DNA of 64,000 nucleotides from Niallia taxi (GCF_032818155.1 NZ_CP102589.1:2032001-2096000); one strand, 5' to 3'; shown: positions 1-8,297, counted from the first letter of the stretch. A program made the numbers and translations. Notes: generated by a model not told the origin, from the sequence alone.

Positions 1-6
1 GAAAAG

Positions 7-37
7 AAAAAGGAGCAGGATTAGCCTGCTCCTTTTT
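7..37 (-). terminator. Intrinsic terminator
   Basis: A 13-base A-rich arm with AAGGAGCAGG pairs with CCTGCTCCTT across a five-base loop, with A and T runs on the two sides. It lies just past the stop codon of the leftward DUF6509 gene, so it most likely ends that gene. By symmetry it can also work in the other direction. Confidence 0.85.
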
Positions 38-44
38 ATGTAGA

Positions 45-338
45 TTAAGCCTCTTCTGATGCATAGTGGCTGCTGCAAAAGTTGTGAATCTCTTGGAGCT
101 CTTCATCCTCTAAAGCAAAGTCTAAGTACTTATCCTGACTGCTGTTATGGAAATGATAATTTAAAACCTTCATTTCCTTCTCATCAACAAAAAATAATAC
201 CTTCAGCTCAACTGCTCCGTCCTCAAACAGCTCATCATCTTCCTCTTCTTCAAGCTGTAAGATAAATTCATAACGGTCTCCGGCTAAAATACCTGTAGGA
301 TCCTGAAGCTTTTCAACTGTGTATTCTGTTATATTCAT
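45..338 (-). CDS. DUF6509 family protein
   Basis: A 97-residue acidic cytoplasmic protein starts MNITEYTVEKLQDPTGILAG and carries a run of Glu and Asp near residues 30-40. There is no signal peptide or membrane segment. It resembles the small Bacillus family DUF6509, which has no known function; that assignment is from memory of the N-terminal pattern. A ribosome binding site (TAGGAGGCT) lies a few bases before the ATG, supporting the start. The gene is alone, with a strong terminator right behind it and the oppositely oriented ydjO gene upstream. Confidence 0.7.
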   Translation of the reverse strand: MNITEYTVEKLQDPTGILAGDRYEFILQLEEEEDDELFEDGAVELKVLFFVDEKEMKVLNYHFHNSSQDKYLDFALEDEELQEIHNFCSSHYASEEA

Positions 339-484
339 TTGTGTTAGCCTCCTATGTTAGTACTTGCTAGTATTTGAAAGTATCGGTGAATTTATTGCAC
401 ACTCGAAAATAATATCATATTGCTTTCAGGATAGCTATTGCTTTTCATTTGAAATGAAATATGTTACTATGAAATATTAAATAT

Positions 485-512
485 TTGACTTTTTTTATAA
501 ATGTGCTATAAT
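485..512 (+). promoter_or_regulatory. Sigma-A promoter of ydjO
   Basis: TTGACT (485-490) and TATAAT (507-512) are separated by 16 bases, and TG sits one base before the -10 box, giving an extended -10. Transcription would start near 519, leaving an untranslated leader of about 160 bases before ydjO. Confidence 0.75.
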
Positions 513-518
513 TATAAG

Positions 519-676
519 ATAGGTTAAAAGATAGATATGTTTTGTCACTTGTTTTTTAAGGTCTAGTCTGTAGATTTCTTACGTTTACAAGTGATTTTTT
601 ATTTTTATCGGCTCGAACGTACTCTGGCATTGTATCCAGAGCCGAAACAAACAAAAGCTTCATGGAGGTGTTTCAT
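519..676 (+). promoter_or_regulatory. Structured 5' leader of ydjO
   Basis: The leader holds TCACTTGT (545-552) and ACAAGTGA (587-594), perfect complements, with the second followed by a T-rich run like an intrinsic terminator. Downstream, CGGCTC (609-614) can pair with GAGCCG (639-644), while CTCTGG (622-627) can pair with CCAGAG (636-641). The last two stems share bases 639-641 and so exclude each other. Long structured leaders are known for cold-shock genes, and YdjO is cold-inducible in B. subtilis. A temperature-responsive or attenuating role here is inference. Confidence 0.5.
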
Positions 677-886
677 TTGGCAATGGGTTTTGGCCGGAAG
701 AATAACGAGGAAGTTGTAAAAGAAGAAGTAGTAATTTGGGATTGTGTATCTGAAACATGTAAGTGTTGGTTACGAGACAATTTTAAAAGCAGTGAAAAAC
801 CGAAATGCCCAATTTGCGGCAGTGATATGGCACAAACGACTAGAGAATTACAAGTCGTCAATAATAATAGCATTTATTCAAAATAA
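677..886 (+). CDS. ydjO: Cold-inducible protein YdjO family
   Basis: A 69-residue protein with a single zinc-ribbon-like core: a Cys pair in the CVSETCKCW segment and a CPICGS motif further on. This pattern matches the YdjO family, reported as cold-inducible in B. subtilis; its molecular role is unknown. TTG at 677 is chosen as start because GGAGGTG ends six bases before it, while the upstream ATG at 662 overlaps that ribosome binding site. The ATG at 683 is a close alternative. The gene is monocistronic, ended by the hairpin at 891-922, and is preceded by an unusually long leader. Confidence 0.8.
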   Translation: MAMGFGRKNNEEVVKEEVVIWDCVSETCKCWLRDNFKSSEKPKCPICGSDMAQTTRELQVVNNNSIYSK

Positions 887-890
887 AAAA

Positions 891-922
891 CTAAAATCCT
901 TTTGGATTTTAGTTTTTTTTTT
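891..922. terminator. Bidirectional terminator between ydjO and cidB
   Basis: CTAAAATCC and GGATTTTAG form a nine-base-pair stem around TTTT, followed by ten T residues. The stem has A residues on the other side, so it can end both ydjO and the leftward cidB, whose stop codon overlaps the T run. Confidence 0.85.
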
Positions 923-1610
923 AACTCGTTATATTCATTAATAATGGGATGAGCGAGCTACCCCAAATAACCGTAATCCACGCAGCTAATATCATCGCAA
1001 GTGTTGAAAAGGTTGCTTCCTGTTCTCCAAATTCCATTGCTTTTGTTGTTCCTACACCATGTGCACCCATCCCTAACGCCAAGCCTCTTGCTATCGGTGA
1101 TTTTAGCGACAAAAATTTAATCGCATATGGGCCGATAATTCCACCAATGATTCCTGTCAGAATAACAAATACTGTTGTTAATGGCGGTAGCCCGCCGATT
1201 TCCTGTGAAACTTCTATTGCAATTGGAGTCGTAATTGAACGCGGCAGGATACTTATCATAAAATCAGGTCTTAAGTGAATGAACATAGAAAAGAAATAAG
1301 AAGAAACAATAGCAACAACTGTTCCGGTTGTGACGCTTATAAGCATGACACCGAAGTATTTCTTCAGCAAATGCTTATGCTTATATATTGGCACAGCAAA
1401 TGCTATTGTTGCAGGACCAAGCAGATGAGTTAAAAATCGGGAAGCATCTGTATAGTTGCCTGCAGGTATATGCAGGCAGCTGATAAAAAGTATCAACATT
1501 AATGGTGCCAGCAGGAGTGGGTGCAGTAAGGGATTTTTCCACTTTTTATAGCTCCACTTTGTCAGTCTGTATAATAAATAGGTTAATGCTGTAAACAGTA
1601 AAATATTCAT
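921..1610 (-). CDS. cidB: LrgB/CidB family membrane protein
   Basis: A 229-residue integral membrane protein with several hydrophobic segments from the N-terminus on. It has the family signatures LLGPATIAFAVPIYKH near residue 85 and GMGAHGVGTTKA near 190. LrgB/CidB proteins work with the holin-like CidA/LrgA partner in control of murein hydrolase activity and export of fermentation products. Its ATG overlaps the cidA stop (ATGA, 1607-1610), so the two are translationally coupled. Regulation is probably through the LysR gene just upstream. The choice between cidB and lrgB rests on the LysR (not LytTR) neighbour. Confidence 0.88.
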   Translation of the reverse strand: MNILLFTALTYLLYRLTKWSYKKWKNPLLHPLLLAPLMLILFISCLHIPAGNYTDASRFLTHLLGPATIAFAVPIYKHKHLLKKYFGVMLISVTTGTVVAIVSSYFFSMFIHLRPDFMISILPRSITTPIAIEVSQEIGGLPPLTTVFVILTGIIGGIIGPYAIKFLSLKSPIARGLALGMGAHGVGTTKAMEFGEQEATFSTLAMILAAWITVIWGSSLIPLLMNITS

Positions 1611-1975
1611 TTATGAAAACTTCTCTTTCTATTATAGATTTTTTCTGCTGTAAAACCTGTCGCACCCATGACTATAAAGGTACTCACAGCAATGAGAAGT
1701 ACTGTTTCGACGCCTTTCATGTTAAAAATCTCTTCATAATTAACGATTCCAACTGCTGAAGGAATAAAAAACAGCAGTAGCTCTGCTAACAGCCAGGCAG
1801 CTCCTTGCTCCACCCATTTTAATTTAATCCAGCCAAGCTGCAATCCTATAAATAAAAAAATGAGACCAATCATGGATGCCGGCAGCGGAACTGACACAAC
1901 CATTTTTATTCCCATTCCCAGAAAAAGAAAAAGATGTATAAAAGCAATTTGCCCAATTATTATGATTAGTTTCAA
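1607..1975 (-). CDS. cidA: CidA/LrgA family holin-like protein
   Basis: A 122-residue membrane protein with about four hydrophobic segments and the family pattern VPLPASMIGLIFLF followed by LLLFFIPSAVGI. CidA/LrgA proteins oligomerise in the membrane like holins. The start is TTG at 1975, six bases after AGGAAGGTGA; an ATG further upstream would add 50 residues with no family resemblance and would run through the promoter region. The length fits the usual 120-150 residues. It overlaps cidB by four bases. A sigma-A-like promoter and a LysR-type palindrome lie upstream. Confidence 0.87.
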   Translation of the reverse strand: MKLIIIIGQIAFIHLFLFLGMGIKMVVSVPLPASMIGLIFLFIGLQLGWIKLKWVEQGAAWLLAELLLFFIPSAVGIVNYEEIFNMKGVETVLLIAVSTFIVMGATGFTAEKIYNRKRSFHK

Positions 1976-2038
1976 TAAAATCACCTTCCTAATGTTAATC
2001 AATGAAAGTGCATGCTTCAAAAGATTAACTATATGGAT

Positions 2039-2104
2039 ATAATACGATGATTGTTGGTATTCGTAAAATACATAATAATTATAATTAATATAACTATAAG
2101 TTAT
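2039..2104 (-). promoter_or_regulatory. cidAB promoter with LysR-type box
   Basis: On the minus strand TTTACG (2062-2067) and TATTAT (2039-2044) are separated by exactly 17 bases. Just upstream, ATAACTATAAGTTAT (2090-2104) is an inverted repeat with six-base arms, and it contains the T-N11-A pattern typical of LysR regulators. A palindrome next to the -35 box is where a LysR activator usually binds. The CidR link is inferred from the adjacent gene. Confidence 0.6.
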
Positions 2105-2154
2105 GATGGAGCTGTGAGATGACAAAAGGAGGAAGGGAGAGGGAAGAAGGGAAG

Positions 2155-3030
2155 CTACTGCTGAAGAATAAAATCTATAAACCTTCTTCCGGCGACAGAA
2201 AGATAGCGGTCTTTTTTTGTTATGACAGCCAATTGCCAGTTTGTTACTGGCTTTAAATCCATAAATCGTACTTGATTATTCGTAGTTCTGCTGCAAATTG
2301 ATTCTGGGAGCATGGAGATTCCTAGGTTTGCTGCCACTATTTCAATCATAAAGTCCCATTGTGAGCTTTTGAAAATAATGTTTGGCTCAAATCCTTCATT
2401 AATGAAGCCTCTTTTCATCATTTCATACAGGGCAAACTCTTCGCTATAAAAAATGAATTCCTCCTCTTTCAGCTCCTTCATATGGACTTGCTTTCTATCT
2501 GCAAGCTTATGCTGCTCATTTACAATTAGTTTGATTTCTTCACTTACAAGATGAAAAACATTAAAGGAAGATTCATCCGTTAGAGGCAATACAGCGATAC
2601 CAATTTCAAATTCGCCTTCTTCCACACTCTTAACAACTTTAGCAGCTCCATATTCTTTTATATTGATATGAATATTTGGATAAGCTTTATGAAATGCAGC
2701 AATTACTTTAGGAAAGAACAAGCTCCCAATCATTGGCGGAATACCTATTGTAATGCTTCCTCTTGCAAGATTTGTCATGTCATGGAGAGTAGTTGCCATC
2801 TCATCCATTTGCGCCATAATTTTTTGTGCATATTCGTACACAATTTGGCCGGCATCTGTTAACTCATGCGTTTTATTGGAGCGATTTATGAGCGTAATCC
2901 CAATCTCTTCTTCTAAACTTTTGATCCCCTTGCTTAATGCAGGCTGTGAAATATGCAATTTTTCTGATGCTCTTGTCATGCTCTTTTGTTTAACAACTTC
3001 AACGAAATACATAAGCTGCCTAATATCCAT
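2155..3030 (-). CDS. cidR: LysR family regulator CidR
   Basis: A 291-residue LysR-type regulator. The N-terminal winged helix-turn-helix spans about residues 1-60 (MDIRQLMYFVEVVKQKSMTR, then SQPALSKGIKSLEEEIG), followed by an effector-binding domain from about 90 on. The gene lies directly upstream of cidA in the same direction, as cidR does in Staphylococcus. Known CidR proteins activate cid genes in response to acetate and overflow metabolism. The ATG has GAGGAG a few bases ahead. Target assignment rests on position and on the LysR-type palindrome between this gene and cidA. Confidence 0.82.
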   Translation of the reverse strand: MDIRQLMYFVEVVKQKSMTRASEKLHISQPALSKGIKSLEEEIGITLINRSNKTHELTDAGQIVYEYAQKIMAQMDEMATTLHDMTNLARGSITIGIPPMIGSLFFPKVIAAFHKAYPNIHINIKEYGAAKVVKSVEEGEFEIGIAVLPLTDESSFNVFHLVSEEIKLIVNEQHKLADRKQVHMKELKEEEFIFYSEEFALYEMMKRGFINEGFEPNIIFKSSQWDFMIEIVAANLGISMLPESICSRTTNNQVRFMDLKPVTNWQLAVITKKDRYLSVAGRRFIDFILQQ

Positions 3031-3205
3031 GTTTCTCCTCTATTCTTCACTTGTTTAATGCTTATTATTGTACTCTACTAGTTGAAAAAGGAACAGGTAA
3101 ATATTATTATTTCAAAAAAAGATCGAAAATATAGGGGTTAGGCGTTTATAGTTAGCAGCAGGAGGGTATAAACACGTTAGAATGAATGAAAAGGGTGTGG
3201 AAGCT

Positions 3206-3355
3206 ATGAATACTCATGAGCTGAAAACGAAAAGAAAGCATTCTGACTGGAAAAATAATTTAATGGCGCAAAAGAAGTATGAAAATTTAATTACGAAGAA
3301 ACCTATTGTGGAATTTATCACAAACAATATTAACCGCAATAAGGTACAGCATTAA
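3206..3355 (+). CDS. Small basic hypothetical protein
   Basis: A 49-residue reading frame rich in Lys and Asn (MNTHELKTKRKHSDWKNNLM at its N-terminus) with no hydrophobic segment. GGTGTGG a few bases before the ATG is a weak ribosome binding site. An in-frame ATG at 3182 would add eight residues and sits about 16 bases behind a better AGGAGG. I do not recognise a family. It fills an otherwise empty gap between cidR and the next gene. The base composition is coding-like, but the evidence is thin. Confidence 0.4.
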   Translation: MNTHELKTKRKHSDWKNNLMAQKKYENLITKKPIVEFITNNINRNKVQH

Positions 3356-3438
3356 GCTCTTATGTGAAATATATGATCTCAGGCTGTTATTGCACAGAAT
3401 GCTAAACAGCCTGAAAATAGTATCTAAAGTGAGCGCAA

Positions 3439-3765
3439 TTATTTCAGCGCGGAAGGTTCCATTATATAATCTTCAAAAACTTTTTCTATGATTGCATTTT
3501 CTTCCATATTATTTGGACTTTCAAAATGTTTGATTCGCACAATATAAACAGATTTAACAAACATATGAAGTGCTTCATCCTCGGTTAAAGCATCAATCTT
3601 TTCGATTAATACTCGGTCGGATATATAGTTAACAATTCGACTCAGAAATTCTTTTGGATAATCCTTTGGCAGTTTTCCGGTTTCTTCTGTAAAGATACCC
3701 CCTTGACCTTCAATTTCGACATGACGTATAACCTCTGATAATTCTTTAATACTGAATATATCCAC
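3439..3765 (-). CDS. Hypothetical acidic protein
   Basis: A 108-residue, Glu-rich, probably helical cytoplasmic protein starting MDIFSIKELSEVIRHVEIEG. It has no Cys motif, signal peptide or membrane segment. The start is GTG, eight bases after AGAGGTG on the minus strand, which supports expression. I do not recognise the family. It stands alone, and the 83 bases downstream hold an imperfect hairpin (CAGGCTGTT / AACAGCCTG, about 3380-3415) without a clear T run. Confidence 0.6.
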   Translation of the reverse strand: MDIFSIKELSEVIRHVEIEGQGGIFTEETGKLPKDYPKEFLSRIVNYISDRVLIEKIDALTEDEALHMFVKSVYIVRIKHFESPNNMEENAIIEKVFEDYIMEPSALK

Positions 3766-3995
3766 TGATTCAACACCTCTTTCCTCTAGTATTATAACAG
3801 GGGTTTAAATGCTAGTAAATTAGTGTTTTTTCACATGGTTAATATGCTTACAGCTGCTTGGTCTAAAACGTTGTTATATAAAAGAAAATCGCGGGTATTT
3901 TTTGGATTACAAAAAAAAAAACAGAATGTAAGTCCCATATTGGGAACAATAATGGTAAAATACTCATGGTAGACTATTGATAAAGGGAGTAAGGT

Positions 3996-4526
3996 ATGGC
4001 TAACGAACAAAATAAAGATTTAAATATTATGTATAATATGGTAAAGGATTTTCATCAGGCATTTGGTCACCAAGTAGGAGAAAGTCCTAAGCCGATTGCG
4101 GAAAAAACTGCCGTTAACAGAGCAGTTTGGACAGGAGAAGAGCTTGTGGAATTCCTTTACGCTACTGCAGCAGGTGAGGAAGAGAAATTCCAGGAGTTAT
4201 TCCAGCAATTTCTTAAAGGACTCCATAAAGCAGCAGATAAAATGATGACAGAGAAAAAACCTGTCGATGATGTGCTTGTTGCACAAATGGATGCATTAAC
4301 AGATGTGGAATATTTCAATCAAGGCAGCTTTGTTATTGCCGGAGTTGAACCGTTCAATTTATTCAATATTGTCCAAGAGGCAAATATGGGCAAACTATTT
4401 GAAGATGGAAAACCGAGATTCAGGGAAGAAGATGGAAAGATCATTAAGCCGCCAAATTGGGAAAAGGATTTTGCCCCTGAAGGTCGTTTGAAAGAAGAAA
4501 TTGACAAGCAAAAACACAAGGGATAA
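3996..4526 (+). CDS. MazG-like/Cof-like nucleotide pyrophosphohydrolase
   Basis: A 176-residue all-alpha protein. Its pattern, RAVWTGEELVEFLYA near residue 43 and DALTDVEYFNQGSFVIAG near 100, matches the phosphoribosyl-ATP pyrophosphohydrolase-like group often labelled Cof-like hydrolase. Glu residues in the first helix and the D-x-x-x-Y segment in the later one would bind the metal ions for NTP hydrolysis. The group is thought to clean up non-canonical nucleotides, but the substrate here is unknown. GGGAGTAAGG precedes the ATG. It is monocistronic, with a strong terminator behind it. Confidence 0.7.
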   Translation: MANEQNKDLNIMYNMVKDFHQAFGHQVGESPKPIAEKTAVNRAVWTGEELVEFLYATAAGEEEKFQELFQQFLKGLHKAADKMMTEKKPVDDVLVAQMDALTDVEYFNQGSFVIAGVEPFNLFNIVQEANMGKLFEDGKPRFREEDGKIIKPPNWEKDFAPEGRLKEEIDKQKHKG

Positions 4527-4541
4527 TGAGTTACCACATAT

Positions 4542-4586
4542 AGAGCTAGGAGATCATTCTTTAAAAGAATTCCTCCTAGCTCTTTT
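4542..4586 (+). terminator. Intrinsic terminator
   Basis: AGAGCTAGGAG (4542-4552) and CTCCTAGCTCT (4573-4583) form an eleven-pair stem whose loop can fold further (ATTCTTT/AAAGAAT), followed by TTTT. It ends the pyrophosphohydrolase gene. Confidence 0.85.
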
Positions 4587-4667
4587 GCTTGTTAATTTAC
4601 TTTTCCATTTAAAGGTGTGGAACATCATTAAAGAAAAATGCCTCTAAAAATTAGCAATCACAAAAAG

Positions 4668-4753
4668 TGACACATTGTCATGTTTTTATATTGACATATG
4701 ACACTGTGTCACATATAATAAATTTTGTTAATAGATATGACACAGTGTCATAT
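4668..4753 (+). promoter_or_regulatory. Consensus promoter with three TetR-type operators
   Basis: TTGACA (4691-4696) and TATAAT (4714-4719) are both perfect and 17 bases apart. The palindrome TGACACTGTGTCA (4699-4711) fills the spacer. A second, 19-base palindrome, ATATGACACAGTGTCATAT (4735-4753), covers the region just after the start site. A weaker copy, TGACACATTGTCA, lies at 4668-4680. Binding at the spacer would block RNA polymerase, as expected for autorepression by the TetR gene that follows. The binding protein is inferred from position. Confidence 0.85.
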
Positions 4754-4773
4754 GAAGAGAGTAGGGTTATGCT

Positions 4774-5394
4774 ATGCCAAAACAAACTTTTTTTCACTTA
4801 GCTCCGGATAAGCAGGATACACTAATACTTGCTGCTAAAGAGGAATTTTCAAGAGTGCCGCTCCATGAAGCTTCGATTGCAAATATTATTAAAAGCGCAG
4901 GTATTCCAAGAGGTAGTTTTTATCAATATTTTGATGATAAAGAAGATTTGTATTTCTATTTATTAAGCGAAACCTCTAAGAAAAATACCGAAAAATTTCT
5001 GCTGATATTACAGGAAAATAATGGTGACCTGTTTAAAACGTTTATTGAGTCATTTAGATTTATGGTAAGCAATCATAAAGAAAATGACCAAGCTAGCTTT
5101 TTTAAAAATGCTTTCTTGAATATGAACTATAAATTGGAAAATACCTTAGCCAATAATGTATATGAGGAAAAACAAAAAAGTCATTTTGAAAACATTTCTA
5201 AATCGATAGATAAAAGCATGCTGAATATAGAAGATGAAAGTGAATTACATCATATGGTAAGGGTAATGACAGCTGTTACCTTTCATAATTTAGTGCAAAT
5301 GTTTGTGAAGGATCTTACCGCAAAAGAAGCAGAAAACAGCTATTTAATGCAAATGAAGCTGCTAAAAAGAGGGTTTTGCAAAACAGAGGGTTAA
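4774..5394 (+). CDS. TetR/AcrR family regulator of efflux
   Basis: A 206-residue TetR-family repressor. The helix-turn-helix covers about residues 12-58, with the typical IIKSAGIPRGSFYQYFDDKE segment. The rest is a helical ligand-binding domain with no motif that reveals the ligand. It starts 85 bases upstream of a drug:proton antiporter gene in the same direction and behind a promoter full of matching palindromes. It therefore most likely represses itself and the pump and releases on binding a toxic compound. The ATG follows AGAGTAGGG at suitable spacing. Confidence 0.88.
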   Translation: MPKQTFFHLAPDKQDTLILAAKEEFSRVPLHEASIANIIKSAGIPRGSFYQYFDDKEDLYFYLLSETSKKNTEKFLLILQENNGDLFKTFIESFRFMVSNHKENDQASFFKNAFLNMNYKLENTLANNVYEEKQKSHFENISKSIDKSMLNIEDESELHHMVRVMTAVTFHNLVQMFVKDLTAKEAENSYLMQMKLLKRGFCKTEG

Positions 5395-5479
5395 GATGAA
5401 CAATCATAAAGTAGCTGTGATTTAAGCAAACTAAAGGTAAATAACATGATGAGTTAAAAATAGTGAGGAGATAAATTAG

Positions 5480-6991
5480 ATGGATTCAAGTTTACAACAA
5501 AAAAAACCCCCATATTTGATGATTGCTATTCTTTTTGTGGGAGCCTTCGTTTCATTTTTGAATAACTCCCTTTTAAACGTTGCGCTGCCATCCATTATGG
5601 TGGATTTAAAAATTGAAGATTATTCAACAGTACAGTGGTTGTCAACAGGCTATATGCTTGTGAGTGGTATATTAATTCCTGCTTCAGCATTTCTTTTGAC
5701 CCGTTTTTCAAACAGAAGCCTATTTATTACATCAATGGCTATCTTTACAGCAGGTACGGCGTTGGCAGCATTTGCGCCTAACTTCGGCACATTGCTTGCT
5801 GGACGTATGATCCAAGCTGCAGGATCTTCTGTAATGGGTCCGTTGCTTATGAATATTATGTTAATCAGTTTCTCCCGTGAAAAACGTGGAGCTGCAATGG
5901 GTATTTTCGGATTAGTTATGATTACGGCTCCAGCAATCGGACCAACATTATCTGGTTATATCGTAGAGTATTACGATTGGAGACTTCTTTTTGAAATGAT
6001 TCTTCCACTAGCTGTTATTAGCTTACTGCTTGCAGTATGGAAGCTAAAAAACGTTATGAATCAAAACAAAAATGCAACACTTGATTATATTTCAATTGTG
6101 TTATCAACTATCGGATTTGGCGGTTTGCTTTATGGCTTTAGTTCTGCAAGCTCTGACGGCTGGACAGATCCAATTGTGTTGACTACATTGATTGCCGGGG
6201 CACTAGCTTTAGCTGCATTCATCGTTCGACAGTTAAAAATGGAAGAGCCGCTGCTTGACTTGCGTGTTTATAAATATCCAATGTTTGCGCTTGGCTCAGT
6301 CATTGCCATAGTAAATGCCGTTGCCATGTTCTCAGGGATGATATTAACACCAGCCTATGTGCAGAATGTAAGAGGTATTTCACCACTTGATTCAGGGTTA
6401 ATGATGCTTCCAGGTGCGATTATTATGGGGATTATGTCTCCGATTACAGGCAGACTGTTTGATAAGTTTGGACCTCGTGTTCTTGCAGTCATAGGCCTTG
6501 CTATCACAGGATTATCCACATTTATGCTAGCACATGTGCAGCTTGATTCAACACATACGTATATCATACTTGTGTATACACTTCGTATGTTCGGAATGTC
6601 GATGGTTATGATGCCAATTATGACAAATGGTTTAAATCAGCTTCCTACACGCCTGAATCCACATGGAACTGCTGTTAATAATACAGCACAGCAGGTATCA
6701 GGTTCCATTGGGACAGCAATATTAGTTACAATCATGAATACCGTTACAAAAAACAACGCAGAAAGCATGATGGCAGGTGTAGATCCTGCAACAATCACAC
6801 AATCCTCTGCAGCGTTGATTACACAAAAAGCATTGTTAGAAGGTATTCAATATTCCTTCTACGTAACACTTGCAATCAACATTATCGCATTGGTTCTTGC
6901 CTTCTTTGTTAAACGTGCTGATACAAGCGAAAGTGCAGTGAAAGAGCTTGAAAAACAAAGCAATGCAACAACAAAGCCTGCAACTAACTAA
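5480..6991 (+). CDS. MFS drug:H+ antiporter, DHA2 (EmrB/QacA) type
   Basis: A 503-residue transporter with about 14 hydrophobic segments. Family motifs are visible: LNNSLLNVALPSIMVDL in the first helix, LAGRMIQAAGSSVMGPLL near residue 112, and the antiporter motif GPTLSGYIVEYYDWRLLF near 153. DHA2 pumps export hydrophobic drugs, dyes or antibiotics at the expense of the proton gradient. The gene follows the TetR regulator and probably shares its promoter; a GAGGAG lies ahead of its ATG. A strong terminator follows. The substrate cannot be read from the sequence. Confidence 0.9.
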   Translation: MDSSLQQKKPPYLMIAILFVGAFVSFLNNSLLNVALPSIMVDLKIEDYSTVQWLSTGYMLVSGILIPASAFLLTRFSNRSLFITSMAIFTAGTALAAFAPNFGTLLAGRMIQAAGSSVMGPLLMNIMLISFSREKRGAAMGIFGLVMITAPAIGPTLSGYIVEYYDWRLLFEMILPLAVISLLLAVWKLKNVMNQNKNATLDYISIVLSTIGFGGLLYGFSSASSDGWTDPIVLTTLIAGALALAAFIVRQLKMEEPLLDLRVYKYPMFALGSVIAIVNAVAMFSGMILTPAYVQNVRGISPLDSGLMMLPGAIIMGIMSPITGRLFDKFGPRVLAVIGLAITGLSTFMLAHVQLDSTHTYIILVYTLRMFGMSMVMMPIMTNGLNQLPTRLNPHGTAVNNTAQQVSGSIGTAILVTIMNTVTKNNAESMMAGVDPATITQSSAALITQKALLEGIQYSFYVTLAINIIALVLAFFVKRADTSESAVKELEKQSNATTKPATN

Positions 6992-6999
6992 AGAAATGA

Positions 7000-7029
7000 A
7001 AATAAACCAGGCGAATGCCTGGTTTATTT
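7000..7029 (+). terminator. Intrinsic terminator
   Basis: AAATAAACCAGGC and GCCTGGTTTATTT form a perfect 13-pair stem with a GAAT loop right after the efflux gene. Confidence 0.85.
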
Positions 7030-7093
7030 CAATTTATAGGACGTAAAAATTTTCAAAATGATATTTTTTAACCTGCTAAAAAAGTGTGAGTCA

Positions 7094-7381
7094 TTAATGT
7101 TCGTCTAAATGTTTTGGATAATTTCCAACAAGATAAATCGCACTGATAATTCGTTTGTTAATCCATTTGCGGTTTTCGTCTGTATTCAATTGCTCAAAAA
7201 CATGTTCTCTGCCTTTATCTGTAGTAACATAATGGTGTGGCAGATTATTTAGGCTGTATGCAATTATATCCATTTTACATTTTTCACATTTACAAAAAAG
7301 CTGGAAATCGGGACTGAGCAATAAATAGGTTACGAGAGACTCGACGATTTCTTCCATGACATTTAAGTATTTTCTATCCAT
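7094..7381 (-). CDS. Late competence development protein ComFB family
   Basis: A 95-residue protein with the ComFB pattern: an N-terminal helix, a Cys cluster (FCKCEKCKMDIIAYSLNNLP, residues about 29-48), then PHHYVTTDKGREH. In B. subtilis ComFB is encoded in the comF operon and its Cys residues bind zinc; its molecular job is unsettled. Here it stands alone, not beside comFA or comFC, so it is probably a ComFB-domain paralogue. GGGGGA lies ahead of the ATG. It is divergent from the DUF3885 gene. Confidence 0.75.
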   Translation of the reverse strand: MDRKYLNVMEEIVESLVTYLLLSPDFQLFCKCEKCKMDIIAYSLNNLPHHYVTTDKGREHVFEQLNTDENRKWINKRIISAIYLVGNYPKHLDEH

Positions 7382-7515
7382 AGCTATTCCCCCACATATT
7401 GCACTATATTATTTATATCGGCAAATTTCGGGATTTTTTCACTCAGTTATAAACATTTGTTTATCGAATCAAAAAAAATATTTTTATTTATTTTTTCAGC
7501 GAAGGAGAAGCTATT

Positions 7516-8172
7516 TTGATTAACCAGGTGAATGTATTTTTACAAAGCCATTTTAAGGATTTAGTATTAGAGCCACCGTTATTTTACAGCTGGAATTATG
7601 GATTAAGATTTGAAATCGCAGATCCAATTAAATGGAATGAAAAGGGTGGCATGAACCAAGCTTATGAACGTTCCACCACATTATTCAATGAGGTGTTTGC
7701 AAAAGAGGATAACATTATTTTTGTGACAGATGTCCATACTTTCAAAAGCAACAAGTATCTGCAGCAGCGTCCGCTGAATGTATATTCTAAATTCATAAAA
7801 AGTAAACAAAAATTATATCAATTATCGCACCAAACACTCCCTGAATTGGAGGAGGAAGAGGGAGTTACCCATCGCTTTAGTCTTATTTGTAAGAAGGCCG
7901 AAATTAGATACGCTTCCTTGCTTAAGGCTATATGCCATGAAGATATGGGTGATTCGCAAACTATTCTAAGAGGGGATAGGCGGATTGGCTATAACATTTA
8001 CTTGATAAATCACACGAAGCAGATGATTTATCATCTATATGATGACCGTGGCTGTGATATTATTGCGGCAAGTAAACAAAACCTGCATGCTATTTATGAG
8101 AATTATAATCATTGGTTATTGGATTATGATCGAGAAAAAATGGCTTCCTTGTTTCCACCAAGCAATATGTAA
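7516..8172 (+). CDS. DUF3885 domain protein
   Basis: A 218-residue soluble protein that matches the DUF3885 pattern along its length: LRFEIADP near residue 35, then YDDRGCDIIAASKQNLHAIY and NHWLLDYDREKM near the C-terminus. Function is unknown; members are common in Bacillus and sometimes sit beside polymorphic toxin loci, but nothing toxin-like is adjacent here. The start is TTG, nine bases after AAGGAG. The gene follows 134 bases of AT-rich DNA shared with the divergent comFB-like gene. Confidence 0.78.
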   Translation: MINQVNVFLQSHFKDLVLEPPLFYSWNYGLRFEIADPIKWNEKGGMNQAYERSTTLFNEVFAKEDNIIFVTDVHTFKSNKYLQQRPLNVYSKFIKSKQKLYQLSHQTLPELEEEEGVTHRFSLICKKAEIRYASLLKAICHEDMGDSQTILRGDRRIGYNIYLINHTKQMIYHLYDDRGCDIIAASKQNLHAIYENYNHWLLDYDREKMASLFPPSNM

Positions 8173-8297
8173 AGACAATCTTTCGAAAAAAGAAAACTTG
8201 CCCTTTTTTTTTTCCTCCACAATTAGTGAATTCACCTAGGCAAAATAAGGGCTGGGTGAATATCGTATTAAGGATTACAGGAGGAGGTAATATAGAG

